64,000 nt of DNA from Cytobacillus sp. NJ13 (lineage in GTDB: Bacteria; Bacillota; Bacilli; Bacillales; Cytobacillaceae): NCBI GenBank assembly GCA_030348385.1, contig JAUCFP010000006.1, positions 1,798,001 to 1,862,000 of the forward strand, written 5' to 3'. Below the pieces are notes generated by a model, which did no database searches, was not told where the DNA came from, and saw only the letters and a list, made by a program, of their open reading frames with translations. Both the position numbers and the translations under genes were made by a program. Positions 1-11,824 of this stretch are shown in pieces; positions within the stretch are counted from its first letter, which is position 1; the number at the start of each line of letters is the position of its first letter.

Positions 1-941
<941 letters not shown>

Positions 942-945
<4 letters not shown>

Positions 946-3900
946 GATAAAACCGCCTCCCGGACTTGTTCTGGTTTATCCATCGCATCTGCTGAGAAAT
1001 TCATTGATTCGATTACTTGAAGGATTGCTTCTGCCGTATCTAGAGAAGTAAGGCATGGCACGCCATTTTCCACCGATTCACGGCGAATGCGGAAGCCATC
1101 TCTGGCAGGCTGTTTTCCTTTTGTTAAAGTATTTATTACAAATTGCGCTTCGCCATTTCTAATGACATCCAGAAGGTTTGGCCCTTCTGACCCGATCTTT
1201 CCAGTCACTTTTACAGGAATGCCGGCAGTTTTAAGGAATAATGCTGTTCCGCTTGTTGCCATTAGCCTGTAGCCGATGGATACAAATCTCTTTGCCAGCT
1301 GCAGAGCTTCTTCCTTATCCTTGTCTGAGACAGTCATTAGTACCGTTCCAAACGGCTGGATTTTCATGCCGGAAGCAACAAGGCCTTTATAAAGGGCTTT
1401 TTCAAGCGTTGAATCTTTTCCCATAACTTCTCCAGTTGACTTCATTTCTGGCCCTAAAGTGATGTCTACTCTTCTTAATTTCGCAAATGAGAACACTGGT
1501 ACTTTTACAAACACACCTTTTCTCTCAGGTAGAAGGCCGGATCCGCAGCCCTGCTGAGCCAAAGTTTGGCCCATGATAACCTTCGTGGCGATTTTGGCCA
1601 TTGGCACATTTGTAATCTTGCTCAAGAAAGGAACGGTCCGGCTTGAACGCGGGTTCACTTCAAGGACATATACTTCCCCTTTTGCCACTACATACTGGAT
1701 ATTCAGGAGTCCAATAATGCCAAGTCCCTTAGCCATCTTCTCGGTATACTCAACAAGCTTGTCTTTGATTGCCTCTGAAATGTTTTGCGGAGGATAGACT
1801 GCAATGGAATCTCCTGAGTGTACTCCAGCTCTTTCAATATGCTCCATAATGCCTGGGATGAGCACATTTTCTCCATCCGAAATGGCGTCCACTTCAATCT
1901 CCTTCCCAGTCAGATACCGGTCGATTAATACCGGGTGCTCTGGATTCACTTTTACAGCGTTTTCCATATAGTGTAGAAGCTCTTCTTCTTTATAAACTAT
2001 CTCCATGGCTCTTCCGCCAAGTACATATGATGGACGGACAACCACGGGATAACCGATTTCACCGGCAATGGCTACTGCCTGCTCCACAGATAGGGCAGTC
2101 TTTCCTTTTGGCATTGGGATGCCCAGCTCTGCAAGGGCATGCTCAAATTTATCCCGGTCTTCTGCCCGGTCTAAGTTTTCAAGTGAAGTTCCGAGAATTT
2201 TTACGCCTCTCTCGACCAGATCCGCAGCAAGGTTAATAGCCGTTTGTCCGCCAAATTGAACAACTACACCTTCTGGTTTCTCAAGGTCAATGATGTGCAT
2301 AACATCTTCAATCGTAAGCGGCTCAAAGTAAAGCTTATCGGAGATGCTAAAGTCCGTAGAAACAGTTTCCGGATTATTATTTATGATGATTGCTTCATAA
2401 CCGGCTTCCTTGATTGCCCATACTGCGTGGACAGTTGAGTAGTCAAACTCCACTCCCTGGCCAATCCGGATTGGACCTGAGCCCAGAACAACAACACTTT
2501 TACGGCCAGTTACATCCGATTCGTTCTCATCTTCGTATGTTCCATAGAAATACGGTGTTTCAGATTCAAATTCTGCTGCACATGTATCCACCATTTTATA
2601 AACCGGTACAATCTCATGTTCTTTTCTCCAGCTGTATACTGCCATTTCACTTGAATCCCAGTGCCTCGCAATTACCAGATCGGCAAATCCCATTTCCTTT
2701 GCAGCTTTCCCTGTTTCAGGGTCAAATGGATTTTCTGATAATACACTCTCAAAATCTACGATTTTCTTAATCTTATGAAGGAAGAATAGATCAATTCTGC
2801 TCCATTCATGGATCGTCTCGATGGTGACTCCCCTTCTGATGGCCTCTCCGATATAAAACAAACGTTCATCGCCTGCTTTTCGAATCCGCTTTTCGATCAA
2901 TTCATCAGAAATTTGGTCAGCGTCCTTCAGCTCAAGATGATAAATGTTTGCTTCAAGTGAACGGACTGCTTTCAGAAGAGATTCTTCAAATGTGCGCCCT
3001 ATCGCCATTACTTCACCTGTAGCCTTCATTTGAGTTCCAAGTGAACGGTTCGCCGATTCGAATTTATCAAACGGCCAGCGCGGGATTTTTGAGACAATAT
3101 AATCCAATGCCGGTTCAAAGCAGGCGTATGTTTTTCCTGTGACAGGATTCATCATTTCATCGAGTGTCAGCCCCACCGCTATCTTGGCTGCCAGCTTAGC
3201 AATCGGATAACCTGTTGCCTTTGATGCAAGAGCTGATGAACGGCTGACACGCGGGTTAACTTCGATGATGTAATAATTAAAGCTATCTGGATCAAGCGCC
3301 AGCTGGACATTGCATCCTCCTTCAATCTCGAGGGCGCGGATAATTTTTAATGAAGTGTTTCTTAGCAGCTGATACTCACGATCACTCAAAGTTTGGCTTG
3401 GAGCTACAACAATGGAATCACCTGTGTGGACACCTACAGGATCGAAGTTTTCCATATTGCAGACAACAATCGCATTGTCATTAGAGTCTCGCATCACTTC
3501 ATACTCAATTTCTTTGAAGCCCGCAATGCTCTTTTCAAGAAGACACTGTGTTACAGGGCTATTCTTCAAGCCGCTTGTCACAATTTCGATTAGGTCCTCT
3601 TCATCGTGGCAGATTCCCCCGCCAGTACCGCCCAGTGTGAAGGCTGGCCGCACAATGACCGGATAGCCGATTCTATTTACAAACTCATATGCTTCCTCCA
3701 GGTTATGGATAATTTCACTGTCTGGCACAGGCTCGCCAAGTTCATTCATCAGATTTCTGAATAGATCCCGGTCTTCCGCTTTTTGAATTGCAGATAGTTT
3801 TGTACCGAGGATTTCTACTCCACATTCTTCTAAAACACCTGATTCAGCAAGTTCTACTGCAAGATTTAATCCTGTCTGTCCCCCAAGTGTAGGAACAAGG

Positions 3901-4154
3901 GCATCAGGGCGTTCTTTTCGGATGATGCGGCTGACGAATTCCAGCGTAAGCGGCTCTATATAGACTGCGTCAGCAATTTCAGTATCTGTCATGATGGTAG
4001 CAGGATTTGAGTTTACAAGAATGACGCGATAACCTTCCTCTTTCAATGCAAGGCAGGCCTGTGTTCCAGCATAATCAAACTCTGCTGCCTGTCCGATGAC
4101 AATTGGTCCTGATCCGATTACTAAAATGCTTTTTATATCTGTACGCTTTGGCAT
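942..4154 (-). CDS. pyrAB: Carbamoyl-phosphate synthase, large subunit (pyrimidine-specific)
   Basis: This 1070-residue protein makes carbamoyl phosphate from bicarbonate, ATP and the ammonia delivered by PyrAA. It has the full internal duplication: two ATP-grasp halves, each with a GGQT(G/A)xNLA segment, separated by an oligomerisation region, followed by a C-terminal MGS-like allosteric domain (about residues 930-1060). Length is normal for the family. It lies between pyrAA and pyrK in the operon, and its ATG overlaps the end of pyrAA by about 20 bases. Placement in a PyrR-controlled operon argues that it is the pyrimidine rather than the arginine enzyme. Confidence 0.97.
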
Positions 4155-5239
4155 GCTGCAGCACCTTCCTCTTTATGTGATTCAATCATTTGCAGGAATT
4201 GTTCAAATAATCCATTTGCATCCTCTGGTCCCGGTGAAGCCTCAGGGTGATATTGCACAGTGAACGCCGGGACTTCTTTATGTTTTAAGCCTTCAATCGT
4301 TCCATCGTTTAATGCGATATGTGTTACTTCCAGAGAAGTACCCGAGATTGAGTTTTCTTCCACTGAATATCCATGGTTTTGAGATGTTAAAGCTACTTTT
4401 CCGGTTTGCAGATCTTTTACCGGATGGTTTGAACCGCGATGGCCGAATTTCATTTTTTCTGTATTGGCACCGCATGCAAGGGCAAAAAGCTGATGTCCCA
4501 GGCAAATCCCAAAAATTGGCACGTTTCCTAATAGACCTTTAATCATTGTGATAGCTTCTGGAACATCCTTCGGGTCTCCAGGCCCATTTGAAAGCATAAC
4601 ACCATCCGGGCTCATGCTGAGTATTTCTTCAGCTGTTGTATTATAAGGTACAACAATCACATCACAATCCCGTTTGTTCAATTCTCTTAAGATACCGTGT
4701 TTCATGCCGAAATCCACAAGGACTACCCTTCTGCCGCGGCCGGGGCTTGGATAAGCTGTCTTAGTGGAAACTTGCTTAACCTGATCGTTCCGAAGCTTTG
4801 TTGCACGCAGTTTTTCAATGATTAATTCCGGGCTTTCACTTATGCTGCAAATAGCACCTTTCAGCGTACCATGCTGCCTTATAATTCTTGTTAATTTTCT
4901 AGTATCAATCCCAGCAATTCCGGGGATGTTTTTCATCTTAAAGTATTCATCAATTGATTGTTCATTTCTCCAGTTTGAAGGAAACTCGTTTGCTTCTTTA
5001 ACAATGAACCCAGAGATCGCAGGGGAGATTGATTCAAAATCATCTCGATTAATTCCATAATTTCCGATTAAAGGGTATGTCAATGTTACAATTTGTCCGC
5101 AGTAGGAAGGGTCAGAGAGGATTTCCTGATAACCCGTCATTCCTGTATTGAATACTACCTCTCCAATCGAATTCGTATCGCTTCCAAATCCTTTTCCAAT
5201 AAAAATTGTTCCGTCTTCCAGAATCAGCTGTTTTTTCAT
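4133..5239 (-). CDS. pyrAA: Carbamoyl-phosphate synthase, small (glutaminase) subunit
   Basis: The 368-residue subunit hydrolyses glutamine and passes ammonia to PyrAB. The N-terminal CPSase domain (about 1-150) is followed by a class I glutamine amidotransferase domain with the catalytic triad Cys246 (GICLGHQ), His331 and Glu333 (HPEASPGP). The ATG at 5239 is preferred over an upstream in-frame start because it follows a GAGGGAG site and overlaps the pyrC stop as ATGA. The 3' end overlaps pyrAB slightly. Confidence 0.96.
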   Translation of the reverse strand: MKKQLILEDGTIFIGKGFGSDTNSIGEVVFNTGMTGYQEILSDPSYCGQIVTLTYPLIGNYGINRDDFESISPAISGFIVKEANEFPSNWRNEQSIDEYFKMKNIPGIAGIDTRKLTRIIRQHGTLKGAICSISESPELIIEKLRATKLRNDQVKQVSTKTAYPSPGRGRRVVLVDFGMKHGILRELNKRDCDVIVVPYNTTAEEILSMSPDGVMLSNGPGDPKDVPEAITMIKGLLGNVPIFGICLGHQLFALACGANTEKMKFGHRGSNHPVKDLQTGKVALTSQNHGYSVEENSISGTSLEVTHIALNDGTIEGLKHKEVPAFTVQYHPEASPGPEDANGLFEQFLQMIESHKEEGAAACQSVQI

Positions 5240-6522
5240 GCTCTTACACTCCCTCTGTTCCAAACAATTTTTCCGCCTGCTATTGTCATAACTGGCCACC
5301 CTTTACAATCCCAGCCAGTAAATGGGGTGTTTTTCCCTTTTGATAAGAACTGGGCAGGGTCAATTTTTTCCTGGCGGTTTAGATCAAGCAGGACAAGATC
5401 TGCGATATTACCTGCTTCCACTCTTCCTGATTGTAAGCCGAATGCCTCTGCTGGCTTGATTGTTAAAAAATCAATCAGCTGTTTTAGCGTGAATATCCCC
5501 TTCTCGACGAAGTGTGTGTAAAGGAGAGGAAAAGCTGTTTCTAGTCCAACAATTCCAAACGGTGCAAGCTCCATCCCCTCTTCTTTTTCTGCTGCTGTAT
5601 GAGGGGCATGATCGGTCGCGATAAAATCAATCGTGCCGTCCAGCAATCCTTCGATTAAGGCAGCTCTGTCATCTGCACCTCTTAGTGGAGGATTCATTTT
5701 AAAGTTTGCATCCAGACCTGGGATATCCTCCTCACTTAGAAGGAGGTGATGAGGTGTAACTTCGGCCGTTACGTTGATGCCTGCGCGCTTTGCATCTCTT
5801 ACCACCCTAACGGACTCTTTAGTGCTGATGTGGCAGACATGATAGTGGCAGCCAGCAGCTTCGGCAAGGAGTACATCCCTTGCGATTTGCACTGATTCAC
5901 AGACGGAAGGAATACCATTCAAACCATTCTCTTTAGCAAAAACTCCATCATGTACGGAACCTTTGTTAATGAGGGTATTTTCTTCGCAGTGCGCAACAAT
6001 CGGCATATCAATCTCTGCGGCATTCTTCATTGCCTGCAGCATCATGGCTGCTGATTGCACTCCAACTCCATCATCTGTAAAAGCAAACGCTCCAGCTTCT
6101 TTTAGTGCTTTAAAATCTGTTAATTCTTGGCCAAGCTCACGGATTGTAATTGATGCATACGGCAGAACCTTTACCGACGCAGTCTCTTCAATACGGCTGT
6201 TCAATTTTTCAAGCTGTTCTTTCGTATCAGGTACAGGCCGGGTATTCGGCATCGCCGCAACCGTTGTGAAACCGCCTTTTGCTGCTGCCTTTGTACCAGT
6301 TTCAATAGTCTCTTTCTTTTCACCGCCAGGCTCCCGCAAGTGTACATGCAGATCTATAAAGCCTGGTGCAATCAATAGGCCATCTGCATCAATCACTTCC
6401 TGTGCCTTTGTCTCGTAACCTTCACCTATCCCGGCGATTTTTCCTGACTCTATGTAAATGTCGGTTTTTTCAAAGTTCCCTTCCTTAGTAAGCAACTGGC
6501 CATTTTTGATTAATGTTGACAT
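5236..6522 (-). CDS. pyrC: Dihydroorotase
   Basis: Cyclises N-carbamoyl-aspartate to dihydroorotate, the third step of UMP synthesis. The 428-residue protein is a type I amidohydrolase: the zinc-binding HxH motif ([10 protein letters not shown]) is at residues 59-61, with later conserved histidines in AHCEEN and ATDHAPHT. The length equals that of B. subtilis PyrC. The ATG at 6522 has a strong GGAGGGGGAG site, and the gene overlaps the 3' end of pyrB by 38 bases. Confidence 0.96.
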   Translation of the reverse strand: MSTLIKNGQLLTKEGNFEKTDIYIESGKIAGIGEGYETKAQEVIDADGLLIAPGFIDLHVHLREPGGEKKETIETGTKAAAKGGFTTVAAMPNTRPVPDTKEQLEKLNSRIEETASVKVLPYASITIRELGQELTDFKALKEAGAFAFTDDGVGVQSAAMMLQAMKNAAEIDMPIVAHCEENTLINKGSVHDGVFAKENGLNGIPSVCESVQIARDVLLAEAAGCHYHVCHISTKESVRVVRDAKRAGINVTAEVTPHHLLLSEEDIPGLDANFKMNPPLRGADDRAALIEGLLDGTIDFIATDHAPHTAAEKEEGMELAPFGIVGLETAFPLLYTHFVEKGIFTLKQLIDFLTIKPAEAFGLQSGRVEAGNIADLVLLDLNRQEKIDPAQFLSKGKNTPFTGWDCKGWPVMTIAGGKIVWNRGSVRA

Positions 6523-7423
6523 GATTAGCTCCCCCTCCATTATGTTCAATTGATCTTTTTAATACAGCCATTCGGATGTACACACCATTTTGCATTTGTT
6601 TGAAGATTCTGGAACGATCGCATTCCACCAAGCAATCTGCTATTTCTACACCCCGATTTACTGGCGCCGGATGCATGATGATGCTGTTTGGCTTCATAGT
6701 TTTTTCTCTCTCTTCTGTAAGGCCGTATGCCAGGTGGTATTCTTCAGCCGTTTGATTGGCTTTCGATTCATGCCGCTCATGCTGGATTCTCAGCAGCATG
6801 ACAACATCAGAAGTTTCAATAGCTGTGTCAACATCTTCATAGATGCCATTTTCAAGCAATTCTTTATTGAACCATTCTTTTGGACCTGAGAAAACAACCT
6901 TCGCACCGAGCCGGACAAGTGCATCTGCATTGGATCTTGCTACACGGCTATGGGCAATATCACCGATGATGGCTACTTTTAATCCTTCAAAGGAACCGAA
7001 TTCCTGTTTAATTGTCAGCAGGTCAAGCAGTGATTGTGTTGGATGGTGGCCGCAGCCGTCCCCTGCATTCAGGATGGAAACACCGCTTTTATCTGCCAAT
7101 TCGTCAAAGTAGCGATCCTGGCTATGGCGGATAACGACTGCATGCACCCCGATTGCTTCAAGCGTTTTTACCGTATCGTATAGTGACTCACCCTTGGATA
7201 CACTTGACGTGCTGACTTCAAATGGGATTATGTCAAGGCCAAGCCGCCTTTCCGCCACTTCAAAGCTGCATTTTGTCCTTGTGCTATTCTCAAAAAAGAG
7301 GTTTGCGACAAAAACCTTATGTTCGGGAGTCCATGTTCCGCCGTTTAAAAAATGTTGCGCATCTTCAAGTATTGTATTGATTTCTTTAATTTCTAACTCT
7401 GAGGTAGTGAGCAAATGTTTCAT
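6485..7423 (-). CDS. pyrB: Aspartate carbamoyltransferase, catalytic chain
   Basis: Condenses carbamoyl phosphate with aspartate. The 312-residue protein has the carbamoyl-phosphate motif FENSTRTK (about 44-51) and the HPAPVNRG segment of the active site. The C-terminal tail is a few residues longer than usual and runs into pyrC. The ATG at 7423 lies 6-7 bases after AGGAGG; the longer upstream reading has no ribosome site and would run into the attenuator terminator. No regulatory chain gene (pyrI) is seen, as expected for Bacillus. Confidence 0.96.
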   Translation of the reverse strand: MKHLLTTSELEIKEINTILEDAQHFLNGGTWTPEHKVFVANLFFENSTRTKCSFEVAERRLGLDIIPFEVSTSSVSKGESLYDTVKTLEAIGVHAVVIRHSQDRYFDELADKSGVSILNAGDGCGHHPTQSLLDLLTIKQEFGSFEGLKVAIIGDIAHSRVARSNADALVRLGAKVVFSGPKEWFNKELLENGIYEDVDTAIETSDVVMLLRIQHERHESKANQTAEEYHLAYGLTEEREKTMKPNSIIMHPAPVNRGVEIADCLVECDRSRIFKQMQNGVYIRMAVLKRSIEHNGGGANHVNINQKWPVAY

Positions 7424-7439
7424 ATTATTCCTCCTCTTC

Positions 7440-7570
7440 AAAAAAAGCACCCTGTCCGTATAGTCAGGGTGCTGCAAAGTTGAGGCAGCCAGCTATACGG
7501 ATACATTGATACCTTATAGCCAGTTTGCCGCCAACACCCTTATAAGCCTCTCTGGACTTTGTTAAAAAGC
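7440..7570 (-). promoter_or_regulatory. PyrR-type attenuator in the pyrP-pyrB intercistronic leader
   Basis: On the minus strand the PyrR-binding stem-loop signature AGTCCAGAGAGGCTT is at about 7544-7558. It is followed by an intrinsic terminator whose stem pairs CACCCTG with CAGGGTG (about 7449-7473) and ends in a run of T. The layout matches the B. subtilis pyr attenuators: UMP-bound PyrR should stabilise the binding loop and allow termination before pyrB. Confidence 0.9.
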
Positions 7571-7576
7571 GTTAAG

Positions 7577-8875
7577 CTACATTATTTTTTTTTTGCTTTC
7601 TGTTTCAAACATATCTTCCTTAGCCTCTTCTCTGCCTGGGAGAATCAGGTTCAGAAGAACGCCGCTGATTGCTGCCAGTGCCATTCCTTCCAGTTTGAAT
7701 GCCCAAATTTCGATATGAGCTCCGCCAATTCCGAGTACAAGGATGACTGAGGCGATAACCAGGTTACGGTTGTTTCCAAAATCCACTTTGCTGTCAACAA
7801 GCATTCTTAATCCTGATGATGCGATGATCCCGAACAGCAGGATCGACACGCCGCCCATAACTGGAGTAGGGATCGAGCTGATGAGTGCTGTTACCTTGCC
7901 AATGAATCCGAAGATGATGGCGATGACTGCAGCACCTGCTAGTACATAGACACTGTAAATTTTCGTGATGGCCAGTACGCCAATGTTTTCACCGTAAGTT
8001 GTCTTTGGCGGACCCCCGATTAGTGCCGAGATCATTGTTCCTGTTCCATCAGCAAGGATGGAGCGGTGAAGTCCCGGTTCTTTTATATAATCTCTCCCAA
8101 CTACTTTTCCAAGGACAAGCTGATGGCCGATATGTTCAGAGATTGTCACAACAGCCACTGGAATCATTAGAAGTGCCAGATCAAGAGTTACCCTCACTTC
8201 ATAATCAGCGAACGGGATTAAGAATTCCGGCATTTCGAACCAGGATGCCTGCTGTACAAGCGAAAAGTCTATCAGGCCCACTGCCAGTGAGTATACATAG
8301 CCGATGATGATACCTGCAAGAATTGGAACCATGCTGAGCATTCCTTTTGCATAGATGGAGAAGATGATTGTTGCACCTAAAGTGATGAGCGCTGCTGAGA
8401 AATGCAGCATGCTGTATTCACCTGTTTCAGGGTTGTTCATAGCCATTCCGACTGCTGTACCTGCTAATGCCAATCCGATTACTATGATCACAGGGCCTAC
8501 CACAATTGGCGGAAGAAGATTCATAATCCAGCGGTAGCCTGCTTTTTTAATGATCAATGCTACGGCTCCATATACGAGTCCTGCCATAAAGCTTCCGATC
8601 ATGGCAGCACCTGGTCCGCCAGCAGCTTTTGCTGCGATGATCGGAGCAATGAAAGCGAAAGATGACCCTAAGTATGCCGGCACCTGCCATTTAGTTATGA
8701 TGAGAAAAGCTATCGTTGCAAGTCCGCTTGAGATTAAAGCAATGGCAGGATTTAATCCTACTAAGAAAGGTACAAGTATAGTGGCTCCGAACATTGCGAA
8801 TAAGTGCTGTAAACTTAATGTCAGCCAATGAGCTGGTTTTGGAACATCTTTTATATCTAGAATAGGCTTATGCAT
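7577..8875 (-). CDS. pyrP: Uracil permease (NCS2 family)
   Basis: This 432-residue, very hydrophobic protein is a UraA/PyrP type nucleobase:proton symporter in the membrane. The N-terminal LTLQHLFAMFGATILVP segment is typical of NCS2 proteins, and about 12-14 hydrophobic segments can be traced, as expected. A conserved GGPPKTTYGENIG loop lies in the second half. The ATG follows AAGAGGAGAG. It is the second gene of the pyr operon, with attenuators on both sides, so uracil uptake is regulated together with synthesis. Confidence 0.95.
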   Translation of the reverse strand: MHKPILDIKDVPKPAHWLTLSLQHLFAMFGATILVPFLVGLNPAIALISSGLATIAFLIITKWQVPAYLGSSFAFIAPIIAAKAAGGPGAAMIGSFMAGLVYGAVALIIKKAGYRWIMNLLPPIVVGPVIIVIGLALAGTAVGMAMNNPETGEYSMLHFSAALITLGATIIFSIYAKGMLSMVPILAGIIIGYVYSLAVGLIDFSLVQQASWFEMPEFLIPFADYEVRVTLDLALLMIPVAVVTISEHIGHQLVLGKVVGRDYIKEPGLHRSILADGTGTMISALIGGPPKTTYGENIGVLAITKIYSVYVLAGAAVIAIIFGFIGKVTALISSIPTPVMGGVSILLFGIIASSGLRMLVDSKVDFGNNRNLVIASVILVLGIGGAHIEIWAFKLEGMALAAISGVLLNLILPGREEAKEDMFETESKKKIM

Positions 8876-8900
8876 GCCAATCTCTCCTCTTCATTTTATT

Positions 8901-8970
8901 AAGAAAAGCGCAAGCGCCTTGCCCACCCCCGACACCTCGAGGGGGTAGGCGCTGGAGCTAGACAGTTATC
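8901..8970. repeat. Interspersed stem-loop repeat, copy 1 (compact form)
   Basis: The element starts AAGAAAAGCGCAAGCGCC and ends with GGCGCTGGAGCTAGACAGTT. Its two halves can pair: GCGCCT with AGGCGC and ACCCCC with GGGGGT. Related copies are at 21841-21915 and 53616-53742, and a remnant is near 28932. It lies in the pyrP leader between the attenuator terminator and the pyrP start, so it would be in the antiterminated mRNA. Similar short GC-rich intergenic repeats are common in Bacillaceae. Confidence 0.85.
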
Positions 8971-8995
8971 TAACTTCAGAATTTATATATTCTTA

Positions 8996-9105
8996 TTAAA
9001 AAACCCTCCTTGCCAAATTCGCAAAGAGGGTAAAAGAGCACAGCAAAAGACAGACTGATTCTGCTGAGTTCCCCTTTGCCAGCCTCTCTGGACTGCATTT
9101 AAAAG
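8996..9105 (-). promoter_or_regulatory. PyrR-type attenuator in the pyrR-pyrP intercistronic leader
   Basis: On the minus strand a PyrR-binding loop with CAGTCCAGAGAGGCTGG is at about 9079-9096. A terminator follows: ACCCTC and GAGGGT arms around a short loop (about 9003-9031), then a T run at 8998-9003. The binding-loop core is the same as in the pyrB leader, so the same PyrR response is expected. Confidence 0.9.
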
Positions 9106-9111
9106 GGCTAT

Positions 9112-9693
<582 letters not shown>

Positions 9694-9699
9694 TTATAT

Positions 9700-9830
9700 A
9701 CAAAAAACCCTCTCACCGATCTGGCGAGAGGGTAAACGATTCTGCTGCTGCAGAATAAGGATACAATTCTCCTTATTCAATCCGTTTCCTTCCCAGCCTC
9801 ACGGGACTGTTTTAAAGGACTTATTCAACT
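9700..9830 (-). promoter_or_regulatory. PyrR-type attenuator in the pyrR leader
   Basis: On the minus strand the leader has a PyrR-binding loop (CAGTCCCGTGAGGCTGG, about 9794-9810), a strong internal hairpin with arms GAATAAGGA and TCCTTATTC, and a terminator with arms ACCCTCTC and GAGAGGGT followed by TTTTTT (about 9703-9735). The loop core differs slightly (CCGTGAGG in place of CCAGAGAGG) from the two downstream attenuators. Confidence 0.9.
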
Positions 9831-9836
9831 ATAGTC

Positions 9837-9865
9837 ATCTTATAGCACAATTGGACAGTTGTCAA
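9837..9865 (-). promoter_or_regulatory. Sigma-A promoter of the pyr operon
   Basis: On the minus strand TTGACA (9860-9865) and TAAGAT (9837-9842) are separated by 17 bases. Transcription would start near 9830, just before the pyrR leader structures. The -35 box touches the end of rluD. Confidence 0.7.
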
Positions 9866-10773
9866 CGATTATTTGCCAGTTTACCTAATAGCTCTTCGAA
9901 ATAAGCAGGCATAGGCGCTTCAAATTCCAGGTACTCGCCTGTTCTTGGATGATCAAATCCAAGAACACCTGCGTGCAGTGCTTGTCCGCCAAGATCAAGA
10001 GTCTTTCTTGGACCGTATTTAGGATCTCCTGCCAGAGGATAGCCAATGTATTTCATATGAACACGGATTTGATGGGTTCTTCCCGTTTCAAGCTGGCATT
10101 CCACCAGTGTAAAATCCCTGAAACGCTCAAGGACCTGAAAATGCGTAACCGCATGTTTTCCATTGTCAACAACGGTCATGCTTTGACGGTCTTTGGGATC
10201 GCGGGCAATAGGGGCATCAATCGTTCCATAATCATGGGGAATAATTCCATGGACAATGGCACGGTACTTACGTGTAACGGTTTTATTCATCAGCTGGTTC
10301 ACAAGACTTTCATGTGCCATATCATTCTTTGCAACCATAAGAAGCCCCGACGTATCTTTATCGATTCTGTGAACAATTCCTGGCCTCATGACCCCATTAA
10401 TTCCTGAAAGATCTGTGCAATGTGCCATAAGTCCATTTACAAGAGTGCCAGTGCCATGCCCGGCTGCAGGATGGACTACCATTCCTTTTGGTTTATTTAC
10501 CACCAGGACGTCTTTATCTTCATAATAAATATCCAGATCCATTTTTTCAGGCACGACATCCAATTCTTCAGGTTCAGGAATTGATATTTCAATTTTATCA
10601 TTTGCCGTACATTTGTAATTGGTCTTCGGCTTCTGCCCATTTACAAGAACATTGCCGTCTTTGATCCATTGCTGAACCTGCGTTCTTGACCAATCCGCAT
10701 TCAATGTGGATAACACTTTATCTATTCTTTCTCCTGCTTGTTCATCAGGAATGATGTGTTCCATTTTCTCCAT
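9862..10773 (-). CDS. rluD: Ribosomal large subunit pseudouridine synthase, RluD family
   Basis: Isomerises uridines in 23S rRNA. The 303-residue protein has an N-terminal S4 RNA-binding domain (about 14-70) and a RluA/RluD catalytic domain with HRIDKDTSG, the catalytic Asp being Asp138. Its length equals B. subtilis YlyB, and it has the same position between lspA and pyrR. ATG 10773 has an AAGGAGAA site; the longer reading starts in lspA without one. The gene overlaps lspA by 29 bases. Confidence 0.93.
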   Translation of the reverse strand: MEKMEHIIPDEQAGERIDKVLSTLNADWSRTQVQQWIKDGNVLVNGQKPKTNYKCTANDKIEISIPEPEELDVVPEKMDLDIYYEDKDVLVVNKPKGMVVHPAAGHGTGTLVNGLMAHCTDLSGINGVMRPGIVHRIDKDTSGLLMVAKNDMAHESLVNQLMNKTVTRKYRAIVHGIIPHDYGTIDAPIARDPKDRQSMTVVDNGKHAVTHFQVLERFRDFTLVECQLETGRTHQIRVHMKYIGYPLAGDPKYGPRKTLDLGGQALHAGVLGFDHPRTGEYLEFEAPMPAYFEELLGKLANNR

Positions 10774-11242
10774 AAGATTTCTCCTTCTTCTTTGCTTCTC
10801 TCTCTTCAAGCAGCATCTGAATCATCAATAGTCCTACACCAATGACCAGTGCCGAGTCAGCAATATTGAAAACGGGGAAGTCATAGCCAAAAATATAAGT
10901 GTTAACGAAATCCACCACTTCTTTTCGAAATACCCTGTCAATAAAGTTTCCAATCGCTCCGCCCAGCATCAGGCCCAAAGAGACTCCAAGCAGCAATTTG
11001 CCTTTGGCTGCTTTTTGAATGTAATAAATGATACCAATTACGACAATAACGGTTATTACGTAGAAAAACCACATTTGCCCCTGCAGGATACCCCAGGCAG
11101 CCCCACGGTTGCGGTGCGATGTAATATAAAGAAAGTCCTCAATAACTTTAACACTTTCCCCTAATTCAAAGTTCTTTACGATCAGCCATTTCGTAAACTG
11201 ATCAAGTGCAATTACGAACAATGCAATTATGTAATAAAACAC
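10745..11242 (-). CDS. lspA: Lipoprotein signal peptidase II
   Basis: This membrane aspartyl protease cleaves prolipoprotein signal peptides. Four hydrophobic segments are visible, with the catalytic Asp residues in GNFIDRV and FNIADSAL. The GTG at 11242 is chosen because the reading (M/V)[14 protein letters not shown] then aligns directly with the B. subtilis N-terminus and a GGGGGT site precedes it. An ATG at 11257 would add five residues and has a poorer site. The charged tail overlaps the start of rluD. Confidence 0.93.
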   Translation of the reverse strand: MFYYIIALFVIALDQFTKWLIVKNFELGESVKVIEDFLYITSHRNRGAAWGILQGQMWFFYVITVIVVIGIIYYIQKAAKGKLLLGVSLGLMLGGAIGNFIDRVFRKEVVDFVNTYIFGYDFPVFNIADSALVIGVGLLMIQMLLEEREAKKKEKSYGENGTHHS

Positions 11243-11321
11243 AAAGGCAACCCCCATATCTCATATCATTACCTTTGCATTTTAGCACAAACTGAATAAA
11301 AAACACAGCACACGCCTAAAC

Positions 11322-11609
11322 TCAGTGGAAAATTGATTTTCTGTAGTAATTCCTCAGCCTGCTGCAATCCTCCATTGTTTTTAAAGTAGGGATCATCTGC
11401 AGCAAATCTGCCGGGAGCAGCTCACCTGAAATTTCACATTTTCCAAAGCTTCCAGAATCAATTTTGCTGAGTGTTTGCTCGATATCATGCAGTTCTTCCA
11501 ATAAAATTGGTTTTATCAAAGCGGAACTATTGCCTTCCATTAGCCTTTCCAATATTTCCTGTCTTGTATTACGGAGTTCTGTATATAGCCCTTCTGCCTT
11601 TGCATCCAT
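11322..11609 (-). CDS. YlyA/DksA-TraR-like protein with a degenerate zinc finger
   Basis: The 95-residue protein sits between ileS and lspA, exactly where B. subtilis has ylyA, a DksA/TraR-like RNA polymerase-associated protein. The first half is a helical, coiled-coil-like stretch with a DksA-like pattern (EELHDIEQTLSKIDSGSFGKCE). The zinc finger is incomplete: Cys58 and Cys82 are present but the partner positions are Ser61 and a non-Cys residue. A good AACGGAGGAAC site precedes the ATG. Assignment to YlyA rests on context and the fold-like pattern, not on a full motif. Confidence 0.75.
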   Translation of the reverse strand: MDAKAEGLYTELRNTRQEILERLMEGNSSALIKPILLEELHDIEQTLSKIDSGSFGKCEISGELLPADLLQMIPTLKTMEDCSRLRNYYRKSIFH

Positions 11610-11782
11610 GCCGTTCCTCCGTTCTTATGATGTTTACTTTATTATTTTCTCGGAACGGATTTCAGACACGGGCAAACTTTTAGCAAACGGCACAACATTT
11701 AGTGAAGGTGGAATTATTTATAAAAAAGATTCCAAAGTCCCCTTATGACTTATGATTATGATAAAAAAAGAACCCCATTTGT

Positions 11783-11818
11783 CAAAAAAAACAGCCCCCC
11801 AAATAGTTGAGGGACTGC
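11783..11818 (-). terminator. Intrinsic terminator downstream of ileS
   Basis: On the minus strand CAGTCCCTC pairs with GGGGGGCTG around a short AT loop and is followed by eight T residues. It starts just after the ileS stop. Confidence 0.8.
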
Positions 11819-11824
11819 CAGTAT

